Origin: Linnemannia hyalina
Lineage: Eukaryota; Mortierellomycota; Mortierellomycetes; Mortierellales; Mortierellaceae
Direction: 5' to 3'
DNA: 64,000 nt
Assembly (NCBI GenBank): GCA_019671135.1
Contig: JAHRHY010000017.1
Span: 930,001-994,000, forward strand
Position numbers and translations under genes: made by a program. This document shows positions 33,306 to 44,064 of the stretch, in pieces. Positions within the stretch are counted from its first letter, which is position 1, and every line of letters begins with the position of its first letter. The notes below the pieces were generated by a model that saw nothing but the letters and a program-made list of their open reading frames with translations, did no database searches and was not told the origin of the DNA.

Positions 33306-34728
33306 ATCCGTGTCTAAAGGGGTTTCGTTGCAGAAGTTGTTGGAAACGCATTCGCAGAACAAATAGCATTTTTTTTTATAAACTAAAAACGAACAACGAG
33401 CCGTTTGCTTTTGTATTAAAGTGTTTTTCGTACGATGTGATTTTTTTTATTATCATCAATCCAAGTTCGTTCTACGGTGTGGCGATAATGGACTTGCAAG
33501 TGTGTAGTGTCCTACATCGTTGAGTGGGATAGGGGCCAAAGGGAGTCAAAAGAATCGCCCAACGCAAGCCGAAAACAGAGCGAGCGCGTCTCCTTAGCCC
33601 AACATCAAAATCTGCATGGTACAAGCGAGGGGATGTCCAAGGGGGAATAGGAAAAGAAACAAAAACAAAGACAATGCATCGTGTGGCGTCTGCTGATTTC
33701 ACAGTCCACGTCCCCCTATCCGCTCGATACGAAACATCTGAAGTAGGGAAGGAAAGGAGGCAAAATGACAGGCAGACAAGACAGGGTAGCTATGGTGATT
33801 TTGGTCCTTTGTTCGCGTGGAATGGAGAGTATATAATCTCTTTTTTTTTTTCGAGTGCATGTGAGGTTCGTCTACCCGTAATCAACGTTGCGCGTGGCAT
33901 CGGCATGGAAAACAAGAAGTGTGGGAAAACGTGGCATTTTTGCTCATTTTGTTGGCGCCACCAAAAGGTAAAAAAAAAAACCACAAAACAAGCGAGTGGT
34001 TGCAATCGAACTCTTTGCTCTCGCCCAGTTGTTGTCCAGTCAAAAAGAAGAAACCCCCCCCTTCCCCCCTCCTCCCCTCCCTTCTCTCCAAGCGAATAGT
34101 TACCATTCCTTTTTCTCTTTTCAAGCTTCTGATAGGTAACGCAAAGTTGAAATAAGGGAAGGAATCGACTTTTTTTTTCTCTCCTTTGGATGGGACTTGA
34201 GCGAAGCGACCAGAAGGGGATGTCGCGGACCTCATGAAACGAGGAGGGTGTCGAGTTTGAATGGCTGTTGGGTGGAAGAAATAACGTACGAAGCAAAGAG
34301 ATACCGAACAAAGGGCCAAAAATTGAGAGAATGAAACACATGGGACGATTTGCTTGTCGAGAACGCCCACCAAAGGCAAAACGAGAAGGAATTCGCGTCA
34401 AGGTGTCCACACAAAGGTACACACCCACTCCTTGTTTTCTTCGCTGCAAGCAGATAACAGATGGCAAGCCATAGTTACATTTGTAGCAATGCATGCAGAT
34501 TTTTATGTGCAAAAACGAAACAGAAGTCAGAGTGTAAGAAAGAAAGCAAAGGAATAAAAGCGATATTGCGCCAAAGACTGGCGCAGGTGAAAGAAACGAA
34601 ATGCTCTAAGGTTGTATGGTAGGTAGGCTATGGACAATGGCGATGAGGTAGATAAAAAGGAAGGGAGACAATCAGGGTACGAGTTGAAAAGAAGGAAAAG
34701 CGGGGTATATGTAAAAAGGGGAGGAATA
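33306..34728. other. convergent intergenic interval
   Basis: Holds the 3' ends of eIF5A (+) and LRR protein A (-). Long open frames occur in several overlapping phases (33674-34512), but they lack family motifs and are shot through with homopolymers, so I do not call them genes. Confidence 0.5.
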
Positions 34729-37700
34729 TCAACCAGAGGTTGAGAGGGTAGAGAGAGTCATGAGGGCTGGAGAAGAAGAGTTGGCCAAGGGAGACGAGCC
34801 AGATCCGCCCACAATCATTGAGACTGGTCTTCTCGAACCCTTGAATCCTGCTCGGCTCAAGAGTCCCGTTGAAACACGGCTCATGGTTGACGGCCTAGTG
34901 ATAGTCGCTGTCATCTCTCCGCCGCCCATAAGAGGGGACGATATCAGAGAGGGAGAGGATGCCGAAGAGCTGGAAGCCGAAGAAGGGGTCGAGATCATGA
35001 AAGCAGACAGGGGGCGTTCCCGTCTCTCGCTCTTGGGCCTGAGCAGCATCGAGAGGCGGTGTCCAAGTGTTGGCCGGACACGCTGCACCACTTGCTGTTG
35101 CTCGTTACCGCTATCAGACGTCATAGTGGGGGACGACGACGACATGGCTGGTGAGTTGGCGGCCGACGCAGAGGACGTTGAGACATACGAGTCCGAAGAG
35201 AAGAGAACAGGGGCCTTTGAAGATCCTGAAGCAGTGGTGGATGCGCTGTTGGACTGAATGGTCTGCTTCCTGACTTGCACGATCGCACTGTCACTGTTTT
35301 TGTTGCCGGTGCTGCTGTTGTTCCGTTGAGCTCCTTGAGGTGGTGGCGTGGTTGCGAGTTTGGGACGAGGCGAGGTGATGGGTCGAGGACAGAACAGCAG
35401 CCTGACTCGCTCCATCTCCGTGTTCCAGTGCGGCAGGCAGAGCGTGTACTCGAGCGGGATAAGCATCTCGTTCTTCTCGATCAACTTTCCCCGCTTGACC
35501 CATGAATCAAAATAAGGTCCGTCGCAGAAGGTGCACGATTGGGCGCTGTCAACATAGGCCTTCAGGTGAGGCAACATCAAAGGAGGCATCTGGATATCAT
35601 GTCGAACAATGACTCGGGCAGCTAATTCCAGCAAAGTTGGGGGCGAATGCACAGGCGAGTGAACAAACTCCTCGACGAGTGGGCAACTCTCCAGCTTGAG
35701 GCGTCGCAGGAACTGAAGCTTTCCAACCTCGGCTGGCAGAACTGTGATCGGGTTGTCGGACAGATCCAGATTGACAAGTTCCTTAATGAGACCGATCTGG
35801 GGTGGGATTGAGGTGATCTTGTTGTTGTCGAGGGTGAGCGAGGCGAGCTTGGTGAGTCCTCCGATTCCTGCAGGGATGGTTTCCAGTTGGTTAAAGGAAA
35901 GCTTGAGTTCGACGAGCTTGGTGAGGTGAGTGATTGACTCGGGCAGACTCCTGAGGCAGTTCTTGGACAGGTCGAGGAGGGTGAGGTTGCGCAAGAATCC
36001 GATTTCCATGGGGATGCTACCCAACTCGTTGCAGCAACTGTGTTGTTGAATGGATGGTAGTAGCGCATGGTGTGAGTGAGTTCCCGAGACGGGGCATGGG
36101 TGGATGAGATGATTTTCGATTGGTGCAGGCGAATTAATAACACAATTGATGGGTTAATTTATCATATTAAGATGAGAAAGGAGAGAGGCAAGGTTAGAAA
36201 GAAAGTTCATCTGCAGCTTCACAAAGAATCGCCCAGTAACAATGAGAAAGAGGCTGAAAAAGACCAAACACAATAATCACAAGAGAAAAAGAAAAAAAGG
36301 CGCCGACTCCCAATCCAACCAAGGCAGGAAGTGCACACTCATGGTCAAAACACAATCGATATGAGAAGAACAGCGAACCAATCCTGGGTCATGCTCATTT
36401 TGCCATCGAGATCTGATAATATACATTAGCCCCAAACCATAAAACACAAGGCAGAAAAAAAAAAGTATTCAAGCCAGGGGGAAGGACGTACATTTGCACA
36501 CAGGTGGCGGACGCCAAGAGCTTGATGTTGGACGACAGGCGTACAATGCCACGAGAGCAGAGGCCAATGCTGGTCATGCTGGGCAGCTCCGAGAAGGGGA
36601 TGGGACTAAGATGGCCCAGCTCAACTCCTAGGATCGAATCCGTTTCGTCCGCACCACCCTCGAGCTTGACCATCCCTTCCTCGCCCATATCCAGCTCCAT
36701 GTCTAGTTCCTCTTGAGCCTGTTGTTGGTATCGCTGTTTCCTCTGTTGCTCCTCGTCAAGGACGTCGAGAGTAGTATCAGACATGTGGCGAATCCGATGA
36801 TCTGGACCGGAGAGTGTTCTCGAGGTCTGTTGTCCCTCATCGTCCTGTTCCAGTCTAGACCCTATTCCTATGACAGGTGGGGCAGCCACGACCGCATCCA
36901 GATTGGTGGAAATCGAAGGGTGTTGGCACGAGGTAGTTCCATGACCGTGGTGGTTGTGGTTGTGGTGAGAGTGCATGTGGTGGCGGAAAGAGAGTTCGAC
37001 GGCGTTACTCTTGCTGCCACTGCTGCCGCTACTGCCGCCATTGTTGTTATTGTTGCTGATGCTGCTGCTATTGTTGGCAGAGCTGGAGCTGAAAAAATCA
37101 TACGGCGCCGCCTTCAGATCGGCAATTTCCAAAGCTGAAATGATATCCATATCGTTATCCTGCTCCTCCTGGGTGCGCATTGACTGAGAAAGCCTTTGCT
37201 TCTGAAGCGGACTTGTTGAAGAAGAACAACTCTCGGCAGCAGCTTGTCCCAAGCGACTCGACGTCCTAATCGGTACTGCTGTTTCCTTCAAGGGAGCTGA
37301 GGTCGAAGAAGCAGCATGGGCCACCAGGTCTGGATCGGTCATTGCAGCAGGCGTGGTGTGGGTTGTGTTTGTCCATGCAACGGATGAGCCCGAAGAAGGG
37401 GTCAAGGTAGCACTGCTGTTGTTGTTGTTGTTATTGTTGGTGTTGCTGCTGTGCTCTGAGCATGAGGCGGTTACTGCGATCCGGTGTTGGTTGTGTGAGG
37501 AATGGGATCCAGCACCAGCGGCTGTAGTGTTCGACCGAGTCGAGTGCTGCGAGTGGTCAGATTCGCCTAACCCTGGGATTGCAGAAGCCCCTGTTCCAGA
37601 TTCTGGAACGAAAAAGGTCGAGGCCGTATTGTCCGTATTCGTGCCTGTACCGCTACTGCTGGTACTAATTGGGTTGCTTGTTGTTGCCGTTGCTGTTGCT

Positions 37701-38032
37701 GTCGATATAGTTGTCCAATTGGTGGGGCTAGAGGAGGAGAGTGCGCTGAGTGTGGCGGGAGGAAGGACGAGGAGAGGAGACAGGCTCGAGGAATTGGAAT
37801 AGGAGACGAATGCTGTCGTCTCGAGGAGTGTAGAGGGAGCGTTGGTAGGGAAGGTGGCTGTAGGAGTGTCTTGGATGGGGAAGGGGGTAATGGAGGTGGT
37901 GTCAGATGTTCTGAGGAGTCTTGTTGCGAGTTTCCGGCGGGAGACGGAGGAGGCATTGAAAGAGTGGTCTTTGCGGGCATGGGTGTAGCCAAAGGGCAGC
38001 TTGGCGTGGTCGCGTGAAACAGCAGCTCCCAT
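34729..38032 (-). CDS. leucine-rich repeat protein with C-terminal Cys module (A)
   Basis: Two exons (38032-36492, 36037-34729) join in phase 2 to give 949 aa. The first 500 residues are low complexity (Ser, Thr, Asn, His, Gln runs) with a basic N-terminus after MGAAVSRDH, where Gly2 could be myristoylated. About six leucine-rich repeats follow, with the consensus L-x-x-L-x-L-S-x-N-x-L-x-x-I-P (for example LTLLDLSKNCLRSLP, LASLTLDNNKITSIP). After them comes a cysteine module, C682-x2-C685-DGPYF ... C714-x2-H717, as in LRRC58-like and related fungal proteins, and then a Ser/Thr-rich tail. LRRs bind protein partners; the partner here is unknown. Exon 1 ends inside the first repeat and only this join restores it. 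Confidence 0.85.
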
Positions 38033-41000
38033 TGTTGAGGTTGTATTATTCTTGCTGCTGAAGGAAGTTAGGGAGGAGAGAGGGGGAGAGGGGGAGATAT
38101 AAAGGGGAGAGAGGAGGAGAGAGAGAGTGGAGAGACGAGGGAGTAGAGTCGAGTCGAAGAATGGAAGTCGGCGGGAGGGAGAGGGTAGGGAGAGAAGGGA
38201 AGGGAAGGGAAGGAAAGTAACGACTGTGTGAGAAGGAAGAGAAGCCGGGATAAGTGAGAAAAGGAAGGAAGGAAGGAAGCGAGAAGGAAACGAGAGGGAG
38301 AGAGAGAGAGAGAGAGGAGAAAGAGCGAGAGCGAGAAAGAGCGAGAGCGAGAAAGAGACAGGAAGGGGAATGTGAGGAGAAAAGGTGAAGAGAGAAGAGA
38401 TGAAAAACGAAAAACGAATGAAAAGAAAAAGTAAAAGAAGAAAAAATGGAGAGAGAAGGAAAGAAGCAATTTGGCTGGAAGTGAATATCCAAAAGTGTCT
38501 AAAAACAAATAGAGAACAGAAGAGGTCAGGGGTAAAAGAAGAGACGACGGACGGGGGCAGGAAAGTCAAGCAGAGGAAGGAAAAAGAAGGGGATAGGGAG
38601 TGGAGGTATGTGTCTGTGTGTGAATGGATGGAGGGTCACACAACGCACTCACACCAGGGATGAAGTGTTGACAAGAAGCAGACAAACAAACAAGCAAACA
38701 CAGGAACAGATGAAGAACAAAAAATATGCACATGCATAATACATGCTTGCGTTGTTTGTTTTTTTCAAGAGGAGTACTAATGGTGCATACAGTACAGACG
38801 GAATATACCCGAATTGGATACATGGTTCTTCTGTTGCTTTGGTTCGCCACACTTCCCTGGTTCTTCTTCCTCCTTGAACATGCGGGACAACAACAACAGT
38901 AGAAAGTAAAGGGAGGGGACATGGGTGGTTCGGATGGGGATGGACCCTTGTTTGTATGTTCCTCATTGTCAGATCGACAGATGAAAGAACCGAGATGGAT
39001 GGACTATGGGCTATGGATGGTTCTGATAGTCACCAATGACCAGGTTGAAGGCTGTAGCGACAATTGACTCTGGTTCGAGGATAGTAGGTCGATAGTAATG
39101 GTCAGCCTTCTCTCTCCTCTTCTCTCGTCTTCATTCTCGTTCTCGACCTTTGACCACGTTTGGTTTGTTTATTTTTACCTTTCATCCTTTCAACAACCAG
39201 CACTTCAACAAACAAACAAGGCATCGCCAACCTTCTGTGGATTAAAATGAGGAGGACACAAATAGCAGAAACAATGAATATTGGACAAGGGCCATTTTGC
39301 AATTTCGCCTGCCTTCCCGCCTGTCTGCCTTAGCCTCTATGCCTCAATGCCTCCCGTGTTCTTTGTTTGTGAGCCAGTAATTATATTGCTCGACTCACTC
39401 GAACATTTTTCCTTTCGCAATGCTTTTCTCGAAAAAAAAAAAAAAAAAAAAAAACACCAGGGCACATAATCGAAAGTGAGAAAGACAGAGACAAAAAAGG
39501 GGAGGAAAGGTGGGCTGTAAAGTTAGTAAACACACACACCTCCTCTTCCCTACTCTGCATGTGTGTTGACATTGATATTCAGGTGGATTTTGGGTCATTG
39601 CAGTAATGGGAGTTAAAAAGCACAGGAAAAATGAGGGGGAGGGCGTGTGCATTGGCATGGGTCGCTTCCATCGGATGTACCTCCAGATACACACACATCG
39701 CCTCGATGAAGACGATCAGGATTGTCAGGCACACAATGCTCAAGTCATAGACAATTTTTATCGGAGTACTCGTTATTATTACAAAGACGTTTTTGCTCAG
39801 ATTCCATTGCACGGCTCTTCTCATTGATTTACTGTTTTCTCTCCTCACCCACACCCCCCGGAAAATGGAAACCCATCTTCCAAATGGACGCCATCTCTGG
39901 CCCCTATCTACGGTGCCCTGTCCATGCTGGCCACCCCTGATCACCCTTACTCCAACCTGACCTTCACCATGACCCAGCCCCCTATCTACAGTTGAGATTT
40001 TCGACCTCATTTCCTATGCATCTGGCCCCTCTGCTAGTTCTCGTTGATAATGGGCTTTGAGGGTTGACAACAAAACACAAAGGATCTCCTTTTGCACTGT
40101 CGATCGAGCCAACTGCGCTTCCCATGACGCATCATCTTCCCCCTTCTCTTGCCTTCCTCCTTCTCCTTCAGCCTTGTTCCCTCATCCATCCTAACCATCT
40201 GTCACATCACATTCGTCTCGTAACCACAAGCTGTCATCAACCAACACCACCACCAAGAGGAACAGAAAACCTCTTTCCTCCCCTCTCATTCCACTTTCAA
40301 CCTCCCTCTCTTCCACTTCCTCTTCCCCTTCCCTTCCCTCGTGCACTGTGCAACCTCAACCCAACAACCCCTTCTCTTTGACAAGCTCAAGCTCTCGCGC
40401 AATCTCATTCCCTCACTCCCCTTTTTTTTTCTTCGACTTCCCCAATTGTCCGTCGTACAGCCGTGAGCTTTACCCGTCTATCCCACCCACTACGCAATTC
40501 CAGCACCACCACCGTCTACCAGCTCTCTCCCCTTTTTTTCCCTCTCTTTAAGCTAGTCTGGTACTAACTGACACCTTACACCTCCTGTCGAATGAGTCGC
40601 ACGTTTTTGCTCGACTCCTTCGTCTTCGTCGACGTTAGAATTTTCCTTGCCTCTATCTCCCTCCTTCCTCGCTCCTACTCCCACTCCCCCCACACACACA
40701 CCTTCTATTCGCCTTCTTCCCCTTCTTTCTGTAGTAGTTTTTTCCCATCACTTCCTCCTTGCATTAGTAAAGACGCATAAAAAAAATAACAGACGCGTCT
40801 TTTCTTTTTCTTTTTCTTTTCACTCTATAGCGGCCAAAAAATGAATAGCTAAAAAAAAAAAAAAAAAGTCAAAAATCAACTCTTGTACTTCGCCCTGAAG
40901 AGTAAAATGTATATTATTTTCCCATCCAGTCCGTAGAAAAAAAAAAAAAAAAAAAAAGTGAACTGGACTGGGGAGACTACCCCACTCTACCAAACAACGG

Positions 41001-41734
41001 CGCACAAAGAAAGGAAAAAATAGAAATATAAAAATAAAATACATAATTCTACCGGCTAGATCTGGCCTCCTACTCTTCTAGTAAGAATGTGAGAATCAAC
41101 TAACCCAACGAACTTCAAACCTGATTCCCAATTTCCACAATCCAACGAAAACTCAGGAGAAAAAAAAAAAAAGCAATGAATAAAAAGAAGGGGCTAGGCG
41201 GGTAAAGAAAAATAATAAACACAAGGAGTGGGAGAACACAACTCAATTGAGCGGCGGGAAGGAAGTGTAGCGGGGGGGGGGTAAAGGTGGCCAGTGGCAT
41301 CGCCTGTAAATGAGACGGTACTTGGGGTCGTTAGAAAGAGTTGTACCTCCCCGTCTTGGTTCTATATTATTCTCCTATTTCTCCTCTCTCCCCTTTTGTT
41401 CTATTCCCAATCTCCCGTTTACCTTCCCCTTGCGAACTAAGCGAAATTGGTTATTTTTTTTTGTTTTCATTTGAATGTTAACGCGTAGCGTATCTGAGTA
41501 TGAGCATGAAGTATGGAGTGAGGATTAAAGACTATGAAAAAGAGTGTACTGAAACTATGAAAGACTAAAAAGAATAGGCGGACTGGGCGCCATCCGGGGG
41601 AGGGGAAGAGCAAAGTAGAAACGAACAAAGAAAAAAAAGTACAGTGCAGACGTCGACGGCTACAGCGAGGCCGTCCAACCATCCAGCCACGAATTTCTCG
41701 ATCTTCGTCTCGTTCTTCATTCCCTCCCTCCTCT
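38033..41734. other. 3.7-kb gene-poor interval
   Basis: From 38040 to about 38570 the plus strand is nearly all purine (an over 500-nt C/T leader for LRR protein A). From about 40130 to 40740 the plus strand is C/T-rich. Three poly-A runs occur (39432-39454, 40851-40867, 40937-40957), and a run of about 10 G lies near 41271. No gene with recognisable motifs is found, although the C/T-rich stretch looks like a leader in search of a gene. Confidence 0.45.
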
Positions 41735-43334
41735 TCAAAGAACCATCCAGGGACCAATGACAACAACGACCTGCATGACCAAGCATGTCATGAGCAGCCC
41801 AACTGGGGTGAAGAACAATCGACCTAGGCGATTGTGGATGACCTTGTTGGAGGAGGCGTGACTCCTGTGGGAAGACGAGGCCGTATTTTCGTCGGGGTCT
41901 GTCGACTTGTCGTTGTTGTTGTTCGAGGAAGGAGAGGAGGACGAGGAGGATTTATCGTTCAGTGGCAGCAGCTGGACACTTGTCGATGCTATTCGAGAGA
42001 AGGGTATGGGTTGAACGGTTAGTGCGCGCACGGACGCGTAGACAAGCAACAATACGAAGCAAACAAGCAAAGAGATACTTACAAGAACCAGAACATCGCG
42101 AATCGCCACTCTTATGATCAACCCCCGTAGTCAACTTGCCCACCGTCATATCCCTCACATAACCCCCCATCTTTTCCTCCACCTCCTTCGTAAACACCCC
42201 TCCAGCCTCATGCGCCGGCGCCAGTTTAATCGCACTCTGCCCCATATCCGTATTCACTCCAAAAAACACCGTCCCCCCACCCGTCAGATTCGCCCTCAAC
42301 ACCGACTGTACCACCGATCGCACCAACACCGTATAATCCGTCTGGACACTCGTCAGGACATGCTCGGACCCGGGTACGGACCCATACGCCCAATTTGTCA
42401 CCCATTCGTCGGATCCGGATCCGATCGCGTAGATCCCTTGTTGGGTGGTTAGGTTCTTGAGGGTCAGGGTTCCGAAAATCGAGGCGGCGTTGAAGACAAC
42501 GGAGACCTTTTTGTCGGTGAGGAGGTCAGCGACGGTTTTGATGAGTTTGGGATCGGATTCGAAGGTGCCCGAGTAGAGGCCGTAGGCGATGCAGGTTGAG
42601 CAGGCGATCTTGACGCCGCTACCGAACCCGTTTACTTGGCGGCGCACACTTGGCTGGTCCACTCCTCCAATCACTATTAGTCATATTGGGCATTGTAAAG
42701 GAAGAAAAAGAGCGGAAAAAATGAAGCGAGTGAGTGCAGGTGCAAATTAGACAGAGTCATGTCAGCTCCATCCATCCAACTCAACAGCTCCTCCAAAAGC
42801 ACCCAGAATTTTACCAGCAACTTTCCCACCTCGCGACTTGGCAACCTCCCCCGCAACCAACCCCGCGAGGTACCCAATCTGATCCTCCGAAAACATCACA
42901 CTCACAATATTCCCCACAGGCGGTGTAAACTCAAAATCCACAATCCCAAACAACTTGTTCCCATTCGCATTCGCAGCTGTCTGGATCGCCTTGGACGGGA
43001 AATACCCAAGCGCCATCATGAAATCATTCTCCCCAGTCTTGGACGGGATCAAGCCCGAGTAGGCGCCCAGGGTCTCGGATTGTGGGGTGTAGGTGTGCGA
43101 GGTACAGGATTTGTATTGGTAACCTGAGGATGTGGGGAGGGAGGGGAGGCAGGCGTCTTTGAGACCTTGGAGGGCGAGCGCGTTTTCGGTGCCCTCTTTG
43201 GTACCGTCTGGACCGCCTTGGAGGACGAGGCCGATGTTAACGTTGGAACCGGAGCTAGCGTTCGTCAGGATTGTGGACATTGTAGCGAGAAAGAGGAGAA
43301 GAAGCAGAAGAGTGGTGGTGGTGGTTGCCCACAT
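41735..43334 (-). CDS. BMP/PnrA-like substrate-binding protein with membrane tail
   Basis: Three exons (43334-42803, 42673-42083, 41988-41735) give 458 aa. The fold is the BMP family (PF02608), best known as bacterial lipoproteins that bind nucleosides for ABC uptake. Seen: signal peptide of about 26 aa; VNIGLVLQGG; FMMALGYF; FGIVDFEF; GYLAGLVAGEVA; KILVIGGVDQPSVRRQVNGFGSG across the exon 1/2 junction; IYAIGSGSDEW; SVQTDY. After the domain comes a Ser/Asn/Asp linker, then a hydrophobic stretch of about 25 residues at the very C-terminus, which fits a GPI-anchor signal or a tail helix. The protein should therefore face the cell exterior or a vacuole/ER lumen. Intron 1 has a weak donor (G|GTGCTT), so that junction is less sure. 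Bacterial origin is possible; the gene now carries introns. Confidence 0.85.
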
Positions 43335-44064
43335 CTTGGAGCGAGATCGCAGGGTTCGTGTTATGAACAGAGGTATTTTCAAGAGGAGAGGAGGACGAGG
43401 ATGCGGTTGAAATGAGGAACGAGTGCTTTTTTGTGTATGCGTGTAGTAAGTAGTCTAGTTGTGTTGAAGGTTCGATATAACGAGTGAGTGTATGAAGTGG
43501 TGAGCGCTTTGACAAAAAAAGAGAAAGAAAGAACAGGAAAACAGCGGAAACAAATGTGTAGAAAATGGGTTCAAGGAAGAATAAATGGTCCATACTCCAC
43601 GCCAAGAGCCTCCATATCATACACACCTACATACCTATCTCTGGTTCGTCATCAATCAGACTACAGCCATCGGGCCCGATGTTCGGAGAATATCCATCCT
43701 TCTTATCAGTCTAGCGAGGTATCGACAAAAATATACACTACGAGAACACGCGTGTCCTAACCAATAGCTGTCGCATCAGCGCGCCTTTTCTCCATCCCTT
43801 TCTCCCTGTCCATCTCTCATTTGACGCGCGTTGATGTCCTCCTATCTTTTTTTTCACGCTGACGCGCGAACACGCGTTATTAATTATTATTAGACAGCAA
43901 CAAAAAAAATAATTCATGCAAGATTCGCAAACAGGTAAGGAACAAACAAAGGACAAGAGCACAGCATGACCGCCCAAAAACCAGACTGTATTATCAATAT
44001 CGACCGATCATGCAAAATAAACAAACAAATGATGTACGACTTCTATTTGGCAATTGGGGGGTTT
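43335..44064. other. spacer between PIAS 3' end and BMP-like start
   Basis: No gene seen. Several short inverted ACGCG motifs (about 43749, 43836, 43861-43877) occur, without a clear meaning. Confidence 0.5.

Noticed and set aside
33790..34512. 240-codon minus-strand open frame
   Set aside because: No recognisable motif, homopolymer-rich, and overlaps another open frame of similar length; likely chance.
38046..38508. Ser/Leu/Phe-rich frames upstream of LRR protein A
   Set aside because: Products of a C/T leader read in several phases; not coding.
41268..41284. Run of about ten G as a possible quadruplex
   Set aside because: A single G run with no companion runs nearby; not enough to call a quadruplex.
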